Shown piece by piece: positions 17,594-26,529 of a DNA stretch of 64,000 bases. The notes beneath the pieces were generated by a model that ran no database searches, had not been told where the DNA came from, and saw only the letters and a program-made list of their open reading frames with translations. The position numbers were made by a program, and so were the translations under genes. Source of the stretch: Hymenobacter sp. J193 (GTDB taxonomy: Bacteria; Bacteroidota; Bacteroidia; Cytophagales; Hymenobacteraceae); assembly GCF_024700075.1 (NCBI RefSeq), contig NZ_JAJONE010000001.1, positions 1,178,001-1,242,000 on the forward strand, read 5' to 3'. Numbering within the stretch: position 1 is the first letter of the stretch; the number at the start of each line of letters is the position of its first letter.

Positions 17594-18685
17594 ATGGCGC
17601 TTCCGTACCACCGCATCATCGTAAAAATCGGCTCCAACGTCCTCACGCAGCCCGACGGCTCCCTTGATCTGGCCCGCATCCGCCACCTGGTGGAGCAGAT
17701 TGCGGAGCTGAAAAAGCAGGGCAAGGAAGTTATTGTGGTGTCGTCGGGGGCGGTGGCCTCGGGACGCAGCCTGGTGCAGGTGCCGGAGAAGGCCGATGCC
17801 GTAACCAGCCGACAGGTGCTGGCCGCCGTGGGCCAGGTGAAGCTGCTGGCGACCTATGCCGAGCTGCTGGCCGAGCACGCGCTGCTGTGCGCCCAAGTGC
17901 TGGTAACCAAGGAAGACTTCCGCGACCGGCAGCACTACCTGAACATGCAGAACTGCTTTCGGGCCTTACTTCAGAACAACATCATTCCCATCGTGAATGA
18001 GAATGACGTTATTTCCGTCACGGAGCTGATGTTCACTGACAACGATGAGCTGGCCGGATTGGTGGCTACCATGCTTGATGCCGATGCCTTGCTGATCCTA
18101 AGCAACGTGGATGGGATTTTCAATGGCAACCCGCAGGACCCGGGCTCCGAGCTTATCCCGGAAATTACGCCCACTACCACCAGCTTTTCCTCGTTTGTGT
18201 CCACGCAACGCTCCCAGTTCGGGCGCGGCGGCATGATTACCAAGTGTCACATGGCCCACAAAGTGGCCCAGCTGGGCATTTCCGTGCACATTGCCAACGG
18301 CAAAACCGAAAACGTGCTGCCCCGCCTGCTGCGTCAGGAGGTGGTCAATACCCGCTTTCAGCCGAACAAAACTGCTTCCGGCAAGAAAAAGTGGATTGCC
18401 CATTCCGACCTGGCGGCCAAGGGCGCGGTGCTCATCAATGCCGGGGCGCGGGCCGCTTTGCTTGCGCCCAACAAGGCCACCAGCCTGCTCCCCGTGGGCG
18501 TGCTGGCCATCATGGGCACGTTTCAAAAAGGCGACATCATCCGCATTCTGGATGAAGTGGGTAAGCCCCTGGGCCTGGGCCTGGCCGAATACGGCGCCGA
18601 CAAAGCCCTGGAGCGCCTCGGCCAGCAGCAGCAGAAACCCCTGGTCCACTACGATTACCTCTTTCTTTCGGCGGATATGAGTTAA
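17594..18685 (+). CDS. proB: Glutamate 5-kinase (with PUA domain)
   Basis: A 363-residue enzyme that phosphorylates glutamate in the first step of proline synthesis. The amino-acid kinase domain (1-255) shows IIVKIGSNVLT, VVSSGAVASGR, VNENDVISVTELMFTDNDEL and FGRGGMITK. The C-terminal 95 residues (KKWIAHSDLAAKGAVLINAG) match the PUA domain of bacterial glutamate kinases. The start (MALPYHRIIVKIGSN) fits the family. proA follows on the same strand 337 bases later, but the gap is filled by a palindromic element, so read-through is uncertain. Confidence 0.96.
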   Translation: MALPYHRIIVKIGSNVLTQPDGSLDLARIRHLVEQIAELKKQGKEVIVVSSGAVASGRSLVQVPEKADAVTSRQVLAAVGQVKLLATYAELLAEHALLCAQVLVTKEDFRDRQHYLNMQNCFRALLQNNIIPIVNENDVISVTELMFTDNDELAGLVATMLDADALLILSNVDGIFNGNPQDPGSELIPEITPTTTSFSSFVSTQRSQFGRGGMITKCHMAHKVAQLGISVHIANGKTENVLPRLLRQEVVNTRFQPNKTASGKKKWIAHSDLAAKGAVLINAGARAALLAPNKATSLLPVGVLAIMGTFQKGDIIRILDEVGKPLGLGLAEYGADKALERLGQQQQKPLVHYDYLFLSADMS

Positions 18686-19016
18686 TGTGCTTCGCTAATG
18701 TGCTAAGGTGGTTGAATGTGCTGATGTGCTAATGCATTTGAGCTGTCGTGGCGAGGAGTTATGACATTCCGCACATCAAGCGGCGTCAATTCGTCCTGTA
18801 CAACACCAGACTCGTTCTTTCCCCACTCAGCCAGATGCGGGTGGCGCACGTCGGGGGTTTGTCACGTCCCGAGGCTGGACACATTGCCCAGGATGGATGG
18901 CTTCGCGTTGCTCGCCATAACACAAACTCATTAGCACATCAGCACATTCAACCACCTTAGCACATTGCCAAAACACATTAGCGAAGCGAAGCACATTCAC
19001 CCACATCAGCACATTA
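18684..19016. repeat. Palindromic MITE-like element, copy 2, filling the proB-proA gap
   Basis: A perfect 38-bp inverted repeat (18697-18734 and 18929-18966; begins AATGTGCTAAGGTGG) is made of short TGCTAATG-type units. Shorter matching units outside it take the element from the proB stop codon to six bases before proA. The core (about 18745-18922) is a diverged homologue of copies 1 and 3: CACCAGAC, GCGCACGTC and ATTGCCCAGGATGG keep the same order as in copy 3. It could form a very large cruciform or RNA hairpin between the two proline genes. Confidence 0.8.
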
Positions 19017-19022
19017 ACAACT

Positions 19023-20267
19023 ATGCAAGCCCTCTTCCAGGCCACGCAAGCAGCCAGCCGCCCACTCAGCCAGGTGCCGGCCGAAACCATTACGGCGCTA
19101 TTGCTCGATCTGGCCGATGCCGCCGTGGCGGAAACCTCCTTCCTGCTGGCCGAAAATGCCCGGGACCTAGCCCTGATGCCGGCTGATGACCCCAAGTACG
19201 ACCGGCTGCAGCTTACCGCCGCCCGCCTGGAGGCCATTGCCCAGGACATGCGCAACGTGGCGGCGCTGCCCTCGCCCCTGGGCGAAACCCTGCTGACCGA
19301 AGAGCGGCCTAATGGCTTGCAGATTACGAAAGTGCGGGTACCGCTGGGCGTGGTAGGCGTCATCTACGAAGCCCGCCCCAACGTGACCTTCGACGTAGCC
19401 GCGCTCTGTCTGAAAACCGGCAATGCCTGCCTGCTCAAGGGCGGCTCCGATGCGGCGTACTCCAACCAGGCTATTGGCCTCGTTATTCAACGTGTGCTGG
19501 CCCGCCACGGCCTGGCGGCCGCTACCGTCACGCTGCTCCCACCCGACCGTCAGGCCACCGAGGCGCTGCTCCAGGCAGTAGGCTACGTGGATGTACTGAT
19601 TCCGCGCGGCAGCCAGTCGCTCATCGACTACGTGCGCCAGCACGCCCGGGTGCCGGTCATCGAAACCGGCGCGGGCATCGTGCATACCTACTTCGATGAA
19701 ACCGCCGACCTGGCGAAAGGCCGCGCCATTATTGCCAACGCCAAAACCCGCCGCGTGAGCGTGTGCAACGCCCTCGACTGCCTGCTGATTCACGCCAGTC
19801 GGCTGGTAGATCTGCCCGCTCTCACCGCGCCGCTGGCCCAGACCGGCGTCACCATCTACGCCGATGCGCAGGCGTATCCGGCCTTGCGCGGGCTGTATCC
19901 GGCGGCGCTGCTGGAGCAGGCCCGGCCCGAGCATTTCGGCACCGAGTTTCTTTCGTTGAAGCTGGCCATCAAAACCGTTGACAACCTTGCTGAAGCCCTG
20001 ACGCACATTGCCGCGCACAGCTCCCGTCACAGTGAAGCTATTATTTCGGAAGATGCCGCCCACATCGAGCGGTTCCTGAACGCGGTAGATGCGGCCGCCG
20101 TGTACGCCAATGCCTCCACTGCTTTCACCGACGGGGCGCAGTTTGGGCTGGGCGCCGAAATCGGCATCAGCACGCAGAAGCTGCATGCCCGCGGCCCCAT
20201 GGGGCTGGCCGAGCTAACCAGCTACAAGTGGCTGGTGCGCGGCACCGGGCAGGTGCGAACTACGTAA
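19023..20267 (+). CDS. proA: Gamma-glutamyl phosphate reductase
   Basis: A 414-residue NADPH-dependent enzyme of the aldehyde dehydrogenase superfamily that makes glutamate semialdehyde in proline synthesis. Diagnostic segments are [47 protein letters not shown] and [15 protein letters not shown], which contains the catalytic cysteine. [16 protein letters not shown] and [10 protein letters not shown] near the C-terminus are typical of ProA. The last 8 bases overlap the convergent hydrolase gene. It is the functional partner of proB despite the repeat element between them. Confidence 0.96.
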   Translation: MQALFQATQAASRPLSQVPAETITALLLDLADAAVAETSFLLAENARDLALMPADDPKYDRLQLTAARLEAIAQDMRNVAALPSPLGETLLTEERPNGLQITKVRVPLGVVGVIYEARPNVTFDVAALCLKTGNACLLKGGSDAAYSNQAIGLVIQRVLARHGLAAATVTLLPPDRQATEALLQAVGYVDVLIPRGSQSLIDYVRQHARVPVIETGAGIVHTYFDETADLAKGRAIIANAKTRRVSVCNALDCLLIHASRLVDLPALTAPLAQTGVTIYADAQAYPALRGLYPAALLEQARPEHFGTEFLSLKLAIKTVDNLAEALTHIAAHSSRHSEAIISEDAAHIERFLNAVDAAAVYANASTAFTDGAQFGLGAEIGISTQKLHARGPMGLAELTSYKWLVRGTGQVRTT

Positions 20268-20802
20268 GCAAGCCCATCAGCTCCCGCAGCAGCGCATGCC
20301 CCTGCGGCCACAAACCCAGCTCAGAGGCAGAGTTGATGTGGCCCAAGGCACCCACGTTCACCAGGCGGCTGCCCCAGGCCCCGGCAAACGCCTGCGCCCG
20401 CGTCAGGGTCACGTACTCGTCGTTGGTGCTGGCTGCTACGATGCTGGGGCAAGGCAGCGGGGCCAGCGGCATGGGCGCAAAGCCGGTGACTTCGGATGGG
20501 AAGTTGGGGCGGTCTACGTCGGCGGGAGCTACCAGCAGTGCCCCGGCCAGGCGGTGACGGGTAGTGCGGGCCCAGTGCGCTACCGTGGCGCAGCCCAGGC
20601 TGTGGGCTACCACCACCACGTCCGGCCCGGCCGCTGCCACGGCCCGGTCAAGCATTTGTACCCAGTCGTGGCAGGCGGGCTGGTCCCAGTTGTGCTGGTT
20701 TACGCGCGGGTAGCCGTAGTGCTGCTCCCACCGGCTTTGCCAGTGTGCGGGGCCCGAGTTTCCCAGGCCAGGAAGGAGCAGTACGGGGGATAAAGCAGGC
20801 AT
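20260..20802 (-). CDS. RBBP9/YdeN-type small alpha/beta serine hydrolase
   Basis: A 180-residue hydrolase, the short length typical of the RBBP9/YdeN family. [18 protein letters not shown] starts the fold, the nucleophile S68 is in VVVAHSLGC, and the catalytic His is in [22 protein letters not shown] and STNDEYVTL place the acidic residue. The start at 20802 ([14 protein letters not shown]) begins the domain directly; 58 upstream codons were excluded as they overlap a region without similarity. The physiological substrate is unknown. Its 3' end overlaps the convergent proA gene by 8 bases. Confidence 0.9.
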   Translation of the reverse strand: MPALSPVLLLPGLGNSGPAHWQSRWEQHYGYPRVNQHNWDQPACHDWVQMLDRAVAAAGPDVVVVAHSLGCATVAHWARTTRHRLAGALLVAPADVDRPNFPSEVTGFAPMPLAPLPCPSIVAASTNDEYVTLTRAQAFAGAWGSRLVNVGALGHINSASELGLWPQGHALLRELMGLLT

Positions 20803-20858
20803 AAAGGCTACGATAAGCGGCGGCAAGGTAAGCGGCCCGTGGTATTCACTAAGCTTCC

Positions 20859-22061
20859 TCAGGCTTGTCCCATTACATTTTCGAGGTACTTCTGCCCGGA
20901 GCCGGTGTTCAACAGCAGCATCCGCTCGTGGCGACCAATCCAGCCGGCATCCACCAGCTTGCGGGCCGCCATCCACACGGCCGCTCCTTCGGGCGCCACA
21001 AACAAGCCTTCGTGCCGGGCCAGCTCGCGCATTCCCTCCAGCATTTCCTGGTCGTCAACCGGCACCACTGTTCCCCCGGACTCGCGCAGCACTTGCAGCA
21101 TCAGGGCTTCGCCGAGGGGGCGCGGCACGGCCAGGCCGTTGGCAATGGTGGGCTGCCCCACGTACTGCTGGCTGTTGGCCTGCCGGCCCGTGTAGGTGGC
21201 CCACAGCGGCGCGCACGCCGCTGCCTGCACGGCTACCATGCGCGGCAGCCGCACCTGGGCGGGCAACCACCCCAGGGTCTGCATTTCGCGGAACGCTTTC
21301 CAGATGCCGATCAGGCCGGTACCCCCGCCGGCCGGGTACAATAGCACGTCGGGCAGCGCCCAGCGCAACTGCTCGGCCAGCTCATACCCCATCGTCTTCT
21401 TGCCTTCCAGCCTATAGGGCTCCTTCAGCGTGGAAACATCAAGCAGCTCGTGGGCATGGTTGAGCTCCCGCACCCGGGCGGCGCAGTCGTTGATAAGGCC
21501 ATCAACCAGGTGTACTTCGGCTCCATACCAGTAGCATTCCTCCTTGAAGGCCTGGGGCGTATGGCGGGGCATTACGACCACGGCGCGCATCCCGGCCTTA
21601 GCACAATACGCAGCCATGGCTACTCCGGCGTTGCCGGCCGTGGGAATAATGCAGCCTTCTACGCCCAGTTCTTTGGCTTTGGAAATGGCCATGCTCAGGC
21701 CGCGGGCCTTGAATGAGCCGGTGGGGTTCTGCCCTTCGTCCTTGAGCAAAACCTCTGAAAGGCTGTAGCGGCGGGCCAGGCTGGTGAGGGGCAGCAGCGG
21801 CGTAAACCCTTCGCCCAGGCTTACCTGATTGGCCTCATCGAGCAAGGGCAGCAAACTGCGGTAGCGCCACATGCTGGGCTCGTGTACATCAATGGCGGCT
21901 TCGTGACTGAGGGGTGCCTGCAGCTGATAGGTTGCCAGCAGAGGCGCGGCGCAGCAGTCCGACAGGCGCTGTAAAATGGTAGCGGAGTAAGGCGTCCGGC
22001 ACACCGAGCATTCCAGAGTTTGCAGGCGGCTGATGGCTTCGAGGGTGCTTTGCATGGGCAT
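20859..22061 (-). CDS. thrC: Threonine synthase (PLP-dependent, with N-terminal Cys pairs)
   Basis: A 400-residue fold-type II PLP enzyme that converts O-phosphohomoserine to threonine. The N-terminus has CSVC and DCC pairs (C18, C21, C36, C37) like a small zinc-ribbon region present in many threonine synthases. The PLP lysine is K118 in NPTGSFKARG. Other family features are LGEGFTPLLPL, PTAGNAGVAMAAYCAKAG and LLYPAGGGTGLIGIWKAF. The ATG at 22061 was chosen over the one at 22055 only for fuller N-terminus; either is possible. It lies 62 bases downstream of a LysR gene on the same strand. A related threonine/serine dehydratase-like activity cannot be excluded. Confidence 0.88.
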   Translation of the reverse strand: MPMQSTLEAISRLQTLECSVCRTPYSATILQRLSDCCAAPLLATYQLQAPLSHEAAIDVHEPSMWRYRSLLPLLDEANQVSLGEGFTPLLPLTSLARRYSLSEVLLKDEGQNPTGSFKARGLSMAISKAKELGVEGCIIPTAGNAGVAMAAYCAKAGMRAVVVMPRHTPQAFKEECYWYGAEVHLVDGLINDCAARVRELNHAHELLDVSTLKEPYRLEGKKTMGYELAEQLRWALPDVLLYPAGGGTGLIGIWKAFREMQTLGWLPAQVRLPRMVAVQAAACAPLWATYTGRQANSQQYVGQPTIANGLAVPRPLGEALMLQVLRESGGTVVPVDDQEMLEGMRELARHEGLFVAPEGAAVWMAARKLVDAGWIGRHERMLLLNTGSGQKYLENVMGQA

Positions 22062-22123
22062 GGAAAATGAAACGCAAAGCTTCCGGTTCGGTATGCCGAA
22101 CGCAAATGGCCATATGGAATAGG

Positions 22124-23029
22124 CTATGCCTGCAGGGAATAGTAGCGCCGGGCAAACTGCACGAATGTTTTGTAAGGCAGGTTGTTCTCGGTGCCTTTGC
22201 GCTGCACGAAATCGAAGTGCCGCACCATGTGCAGGCCCCGGACAGGCACCTCCCGCAGCTCGCCCGAAGCCAGCTCTTTCATGACGGCCTGCCGGGGCAG
22301 AAAGGCCAGGCAGGTATCCACCCGCACAAAGTTTTTCAGGGCCTCGGTGCCGCCCAGGCGCACCTTCACCGGCAGGTCCGTCAGCTTGATGTTCTGCTCG
22401 GCCAGAGCCTGCTCCAGCACCGCCAGGGTGCCCGAGCCCTGCTCCCGCAAAGCCAGCGGGGTATGGTACAGGTCCTGAGCTGCCAACTCCTCCGGCAGCC
22501 CGGCGTGGCGCGCCGAGCACACGGCCACTACCTCATCCGTGAGCAGGGGCGTGTACGTCACGTTGCTGACCTTGTGAATTCCTTCGATGATGCCCAGGTC
22601 GATTTCGTGCTCCAACAGGGCTTTGAGGATGTTTTCGCTGTTGCGGTTTTTAAGGGTGAGCTGGGTGCCCGGGTAGCGCTGCAGGTAGGCCGAGAGTACC
22701 GGCGGAATAACATACAGGGAAATGGTGGTGCTGGCTCCGATAACCATGCGCACCTGCGGACTGAAGCCCGGACTTACCTCAGCAAACTCCTGGTGCAGTT
22801 CGTGCTGGAGCTGCTTGGCCACCAACAGCTTCCGGTAAAGCAATTCCCCCGCGGGCGTCAAGGCCACGCTGTTGCCGAGACGCTCAAACAAGCCCGTTTT
22901 ATAGTGCTCTTCCAGGGCTTTCACCTGCTTGCTCACGGCCGACTGACTCAGGAACAACGTCTGCCCGGCTTTGGTAAAGCTAAGCTGCCGGGCTACTTCC
23001 AGAAATACTTCGTGGGGATGGGAAAGCAT
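22124..23029 (-). CDS. LysR-family transcriptional regulator
   Basis: A 301-residue regulator. The winged helix-turn-helix (residues 5-65) reads LSFTKAGQTLFLSQSAVSKQ and LEEHYKTGLFERLGNSVALT, characteristic of LysR proteins. The effector domain begins near VRMVIGASTTISLYVIPPVL and resembles the CysB/CbbR-like group. It ends 62 bases before threonine synthase on the same strand, so the pair is likely one transcription unit. LysR regulators often control a neighbouring gene in response to a pathway metabolite; regulation of thrC or of the regulator itself is only inferred. Confidence 0.93.
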   Translation of the reverse strand: MLSHPHEVFLEVARQLSFTKAGQTLFLSQSAVSKQVKALEEHYKTGLFERLGNSVALTPAGELLYRKLLVAKQLQHELHQEFAEVSPGFSPQVRMVIGASTTISLYVIPPVLSAYLQRYPGTQLTLKNRNSENILKALLEHEIDLGIIEGIHKVSNVTYTPLLTDEVVAVCSARHAGLPEELAAQDLYHTPLALREQGSGTLAVLEQALAEQNIKLTDLPVKVRLGGTEALKNFVRVDTCLAFLPRQAVMKELASGELREVPVRGLHMVRHFDFVQRKGTENNLPYKTFVQFARRYYSLQA

Positions 23030-23356
23030 GGCTGCAAGGTACTACTTGCCCGGAGCAGCGCCTGACCCTGCGGCGCCGGCTTCTCATTTCAGGCGGCAAA
23101 ACCGCTTTCGTGGACTGTGCACTTGCCCAGGCTAAACAGCTTTCCCCTCTAAGTCACCCAATATGGGTGATAAGGCCCGCTCTACTCCCTCACTAAAAAC
23201 ACGTTATCTACGCTGTAAACGCAATTTTAGTGGCTTGCTCTGTGGCTGGCGGCAGGCTTGCCACATCATCATGTGGTTGTACTTAGCCAATAGTCGGTGG
23301 TAATATTGTGACGTAATCAACGCACTTCTTCGCTCCACACTTCTTCTCCATACGCT
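23030..23356. other. Intergenic region between divergent LysR and small basic protein genes
   Basis: The 327 bases contain no convincing ORF. The region must hold both promoters, but no clear TAnnTTTG box was picked out on either strand. Confidence 0.5.
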
Positions 23357-23563
23357 ATGAAAACTTTCGTTTCCCTCCTCGTTGTTGCCCTGCTGGCCAC
23401 TGCTCCTCTCTACACCACGCAGGCGGCCACGCCCGAAGCGGCTACGGCTTCTACTACCCTCGTGGCTAAGTTGCCGCTGCTGGGCAAGAAGACTATCGAA
23501 AAAAGCCGCATCCAGAAGCGTAAGCAGACGTTGCGCCGCCGCAAGCGCATGTTCAGCTTCTAA
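23357..23563 (+). CDS. Small secreted, strongly basic protein
   Basis: A 68-residue protein with a clear signal peptide (MKTFVSLLVVALLATAPLYT, cleavage near TQA-A). A short Thr/Ala-rich part follows, then a tail dense in Lys and Arg (KSRIQKRKQTLRRRKRMFSF). No family is recognised. A charge-dense secreted tail could bind nucleic acid, lipopolysaccharide or membranes, but that is speculation. An imperfect inverted repeat at about 23596-23652 (GCCCGTCG...GGCGGGC) may end the transcript. An IS element is inserted 175 bases downstream. Confidence 0.65.
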   Translation: MKTFVSLLVVALLATAPLYTTQAATPEAATASTTLVAKLPLLGKKTIEKSRIQKRKQTLRRRKRMFSF

Positions 23564-23737
23564 GCCATAGGACCTGGTTGGTGAACCAGATGAAGAGCCC
23601 GTCGTTTCTTTTTCTCCGCCTGCAAGCGCTACGAGAAGAAGAGCGGCGGGCTTGCTGATTAAGGGCTGGAGGCTTGTCCGGTTGACAACGAATGTCACCA
23701 CGTCGTCTGTGCGTTGCGGGCCGTATCTTTACCTTAA

Positions 23738-24595
23738 GAGCGTGTTGGGGAATTTAGGACCGATTGAGCGACATGGTGATGTTGGCCAATAACAGCCACG
23801 TGACATGGCTAGCGGGGGTAAATTCGTAATCGACTACGACGCGGCGAAAGCAGGCCAGCCAGGCGAAGGTGCGCTCGACGACCCAGCGCCGGGCCAGGGG
23901 TACGAAGCCGTGCAGGGTAGGCGGCCGACTACTAATTTGTTGGACTAGGCCCAACCGCAGCAGTTGCTGGGCAAAGCGCCCACGGTAGGCCGCATCGGTC
24001 AGCACAAGCTGCAGGCGCCGTGCCCACCAAGGCCGCTGGGGCAGCAATGCCAGGGCGCCGGTGCTGTCGTGGCGGTGGGCCGCGTGCACGTGCGCGGCCC
24101 AGATACGCCCGCCGGAATCCACTAGGAGCTGGCGTTTGCGGCCGTTGACGAGCTTGTGCGCGTCCAGGCCGCGGTGCTCGTAGATGCGCGGGGCCAGCTT
24201 GACGCTTTGGCTATCTATGCAGGCCAGCGCCGGAGTCGGTTCGCGGCCGTGTGCGACTCGGTCCAGGGCGTTGACGACCGTATTGAGTTGCTGCCACAGA
24301 CCCAGCCGTTGCCAGCGATAGAAATAGTAGTAAACCGCCGTCCAGGGTGGAAACTGTGGGGGCAGCGCCCGCCACTGGCAGCCCGTGCGGCACACATACA
24401 GTAAGGCGTTGAACACCTGCCGCAAACACAAGCGCCGCCGTCGTTGCGTGGGCAGCAGCGACTTGATAACTTGCCACTGCGAGTCAGTAAGGGGTTGGTA
24501 GCCATCAACCATAATGCCCGTGGAAGCCTAGGAACTCCCCGCGCAACTTACTGACTCGTCTCTTTTTAGCCCTTACTCAATTCCCAAACACGCTC
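23738..24595 (-). mobile_element. Complete IS5-family insertion sequence (858 bp)
   Basis: The ends carry near-perfect 20-bp inverted repeats: GAGCGTGTTGGGGAATTTAG at the left and GAGCGTGTTTGGGAATTGAG read inward from the right (two mismatches). They are flanked by a direct repeat TAA (23735-23737 and 24596-24598), matching the 3-bp TNA duplication known for the IS427/IS1031 groups of IS5. The single transposase gene is intact. The matching flanks indicate a simple and probably recent insertion. Confidence 0.88.
23754..24512 (-). CDS. IS5-family DDE transposase
   Basis: A 252-residue transposase in a single uninterrupted frame. The N-terminal DUF4096-like domain reads YQPLTDSQWQVIKSLLP and LRQVFNALLYVCRTGCQWRA. 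The catalytic triad of the DDE nuclease is visible: Asp in ACIDSQSVK, Asp in LVLTDAAYRG and Glu in RWVVERTFAWL. The length and lack of a frameshift separate it from two-frame IS5 members such as the IS427 type, making an IS1031-like placement more likely. It nearly fills the space between the inverted repeats and should be active unless promoterless. Confidence 0.92.
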   Translation of the reverse strand: MVDGYQPLTDSQWQVIKSLLPTQRRRRLCLRQVFNALLYVCRTGCQWRALPPQFPPWTAVYYYFYRWQRLGLWQQLNTVVNALDRVAHGREPTPALACIDSQSVKLAPRIYEHRGLDAHKLVNGRKRQLLVDSGGRIWAAHVHAAHRHDSTGALALLPQRPWWARRLQLVLTDAAYRGRFAQQLLRLGLVQQISSRPPTLHGFVPLARRWVVERTFAWLACFRRVVVDYEFTPASHVTWLLLANITMSLNRS

Positions 24596-24618
24596 TAAGC
24601 ATCAACCGCCGCCCCGCT

Positions 24619-25215
24619 ATGCCGCCTATCACCGATATTTCCCAGCTCGACCTTACCAAAACCTATACCTACGCCGACTACCTCACCTGGCAGCTGGACG
24701 AGTTTATTGAGCTCATCAAAGGCAAAGTGCGGCGCATGAGCCCTGCCCCGCGGGTAGCGCATCAACGGATTTCCAGTCGGTTTACCGGCATGATTTACTC
24801 GTATCTGGCGCACCGCGGGTGCGAGGTCTTTCACGCGCCTTTTGATGTGCGCCTGTCCAAAGCCACGCCCAACGGCGATGCGCAGATTACTACCGTGGTG
24901 CAGCCCGACATCTGCGTGGTCTGCGACCCGCAGAAGCTGGATGAGCGTGGCTGCCTCGGCGCCCCCGACTGGATTATCGAAATCGTGAGCCCCGGCAACG
25001 CCAGCCACGACACCAAGAGCAAGTTCGACCTCTACGAGGAAAACGGCGTGCTGGAATACTGGATTGTGTTTCCCGGCGAGAAGACGGTTTCCGTGTTCGT
25101 GCTGCACGAAGGCCGCTACCAGCCCCACGGCGACTTCTACACCCCCGGCCTCATTCCCGTGCACACGCTCCCGGAGTTCAGTATTGAGTGGACGGAGGTG
25201 TCTGAGGGAGTGTGA
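24619..25215 (+). CDS. Uma2-family (DUF820) putative restriction-fold endonuclease
   Basis: A 198-residue protein of the Uma2/DUF820 family, which has a PD-(D/E)xK nuclease-like fold but mostly unknown biology. The fold core is visible in GAPDWIIEIVSPGN with KSKFDLYEENGVLEYWIV, giving Asp, Glu and Lys candidates for the catalytic site. The start begins MPPITDISQLDLTKTYTY. It is closely similar to the second copy at 35273-35869, which shares the first 45 residues almost completely. The IS5 element ends 23 bases upstream of its ATG, so its native promoter has probably been separated from it. Confidence 0.85.
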   Translation: MPPITDISQLDLTKTYTYADYLTWQLDEFIELIKGKVRRMSPAPRVAHQRISSRFTGMIYSYLAHRGCEVFHAPFDVRLSKATPNGDAQITTVVQPDICVVCDPQKLDERGCLGAPDWIIEIVSPGNASHDTKSKFDLYEENGVLEYWIVFPGEKTVSVFVLHEGRYQPHGDFYTPGLIPVHTLPEFSIEWTEVSEGV

Positions 25216-25237
25216 GTAAAGCTAAACTCCTATCTAC

Positions 25238-25669
25238 TCAGAAGACGTGTATTTCCTGCAGCTCAAGCGACACGCATTCCGGCATATATAGCACGTTGAA
25301 GGAAGCTGTGAGGTCACTCCATTCCCCATTCAGTGGCAAGCTAAACCAGATTTCCGCTACTATCAACGTATTTTCTATGCTATGCTTTCGTGGCATATGG
25401 AAATCCACGTCCGCGTACGGCCTACCATTCCGTTCTTTGGCTTCTTCGATAGAAGTCACTTTAAATCTTTCACCCTCAGTTTCCATTTCCACGATTCCAT
25501 ATCCATAAATAATATCGCGCATTAGTTCGGGCGTCCACGCATGATAGGGGTCTTGGTGTGTAAAGTTAAAGGCGTCTTTGTAGCGTTCCTCTTCCAGTAG
25601 CTTCACCCACGTGCGCACTGCCTCTAGTAAGCCTTCATCCGAAATATCCAAGGGTAATGCCACCGGCAT
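25238..25669 (-). CDS. Hypothetical protein, lower GC than surroundings
   Basis: A 143-residue acidic soluble protein without signal peptide or membrane segment. It begins MPVALPLDISDEGLLEAVRT and has an alpha-plus-beta pattern, with YKDAFNFTHQDPYHAWTPEL in the first half. The arrangement is reminiscent of small NTF2-like or immunity-type proteins, but no family is recognised. Its codon use is visibly AT-richer than most genes here, which suggests acquisition. It is convergent with the Uma2 gene (gap 22 bases). Confidence 0.65.
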   Translation of the reverse strand: MPVALPLDISDEGLLEAVRTWVKLLEEERYKDAFNFTHQDPYHAWTPELMRDIIYGYGIVEMETEGERFKVTSIEEAKERNGRPYADVDFHMPRKHSIENTLIVAEIWFSLPLNGEWSDLTASFNVLYMPECVSLELQEIHVF

Positions 25670-25718
25670 TTTTGCAGGTCAATGAGTGCGAGGAAAACAA
25701 AATGTACGGTAAGTACTG

Positions 25719-25768
25719 CAAAAAGCCCCTCGAAAGCACCATCCCCACGATGGTGCCCCCGAAGGGCC
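25719..25768 (-). terminator. Rho-independent terminator for the coiled-coil protein gene
   Basis: On the minus strand a stem of about 19 bp with a few mismatches (its left arm includes GGGGGCACCATC) closes a 5-base loop and leads straight into GCTTTTTG. It follows the 25795-26211 gene. Confidence 0.85.
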
Positions 25769-25794
25769 AGCGGATAACTACCTATACCTGAATG

Positions 25795-26211
25795 CTACAG
25801 CGCGGCTTTGCGAGCCTCCACCTCGGATTTAAGGGCGGCGTTTTCGGCCAGCTCCCGAGTGATGCAGTTCAGCTCGTAGAGGCGCTTGAACTGCGCTACC
25901 ACGCCCGTGGCCCCGGTGGCTTGCTGCTGGTTGAGCACGTAGATGCGGTACTCCAGGCGCTTGTGTTCCCGCTCGTTCTTCTTTTTGGTAGGACCCTCGG
26001 TCATGCTGGCCAGCAGCGTGGTCAGGGTATTGTATTCGGCCGTAGCGCCGGTCAGCTCGGCGCTTTTCTCGGTGGCCCGGTCGCTGCCCATGGTGTGCAG
26101 GCGCTGCAGCTGGGTTTGCCGGTACTCCAGGTCGGCGCGCTCTTCGGCGGCTTCTTCCAGCACCAGGTCGCAGTCGGCCTTGGAAGTCAATGAATTCACA
26201 GGGTATGCCAT
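25795..26211 (-). CDS. Hypothetical coiled-coil protein
   Basis: A 138-residue, highly charged and mostly helical soluble protein. The N-terminus MAYPVNSLTSKADCDLVLEE is followed by helices rich in Glu, Arg and Gln (EERADLEYRQTQLQRLHTM and REHKRLEYRIYVLNQQQ), consistent with coiled coils. No domain is recognised; from memory similar short proteins occur as orphans in other Bacteroidota. A well-formed terminator follows it and codon use is typical of the host, which supports a real gene. Confidence 0.7.
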   Translation of the reverse strand: MAYPVNSLTSKADCDLVLEEAAEERADLEYRQTQLQRLHTMGSDRATEKSAELTGATAEYNTLTTLLASMTEGPTKKKNEREHKRLEYRIYVLNQQQATGATGVVAQFKRLYELNCITRELAENAALKSEVEARKAAL

Positions 26212-26387
26212 GAAGGGTAAGTAAATAAAGGTGGAGAAAGTGAAGGGCAGTGTGGGGTGCTACCCGCCCCACTAAAACGCCACAGGATCAGCCACATTGC
26301 TTACACAAAGCAAAATATTTTCTATATACTATACACTTGCTAATCAGCGGCTATGCCAGCCGCTTAACGTAGCGCTACCTGTCGTGC

Positions 26388-26475
26388 GTAGGGTGCGGGG
26401 CTTGTCCCCGCCCGTCGTTGCCCGCTTACTCGCTAACGGCGCGCCCGACGGGTGGGGACAAGCCCCGCACCCTAC
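26388..26475. repeat. GC-rich 88-bp palindromic element
   Basis: Two 30-base arms (left begins GTAGGGTGCGGGGCTTGTCC) are complementary at 29 of 30 positions around a 28-base centre. It lies in the 318-bp gap between the coiled-coil gene and the first MITE; the rest of that gap holds an AT-rich stretch and a small hairpin at 26346-26364 but no gene. Confidence 0.85.
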
Positions 26476-26529
26476 CACCTTTTCGCAATTCACTTCCCCA
26501 CGAATTTAAGTAGGGATAGAGACCCCGCA

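Noticed and set aside
18684..19016. CRISPR array, suggested by repeated TGCTAATG-type units
   Set aside because: Units are short, irregular and arranged as inverted arms rather than equal repeats with unique spacers; no cas genes are nearby.
22062..22520. Upstream extension of the threonine synthase frame to 553 codons
   Set aside because: The added part overlaps the LysR gene on the same strand and reads Gly/Ala-rich without similarity to the family.
23738..24598. Composite transposon formed by the IS5 element and the Uma2 gene
   Set aside because: Only one IS copy is present and the TAA duplication directly flanks it, so it is a simple insertion.
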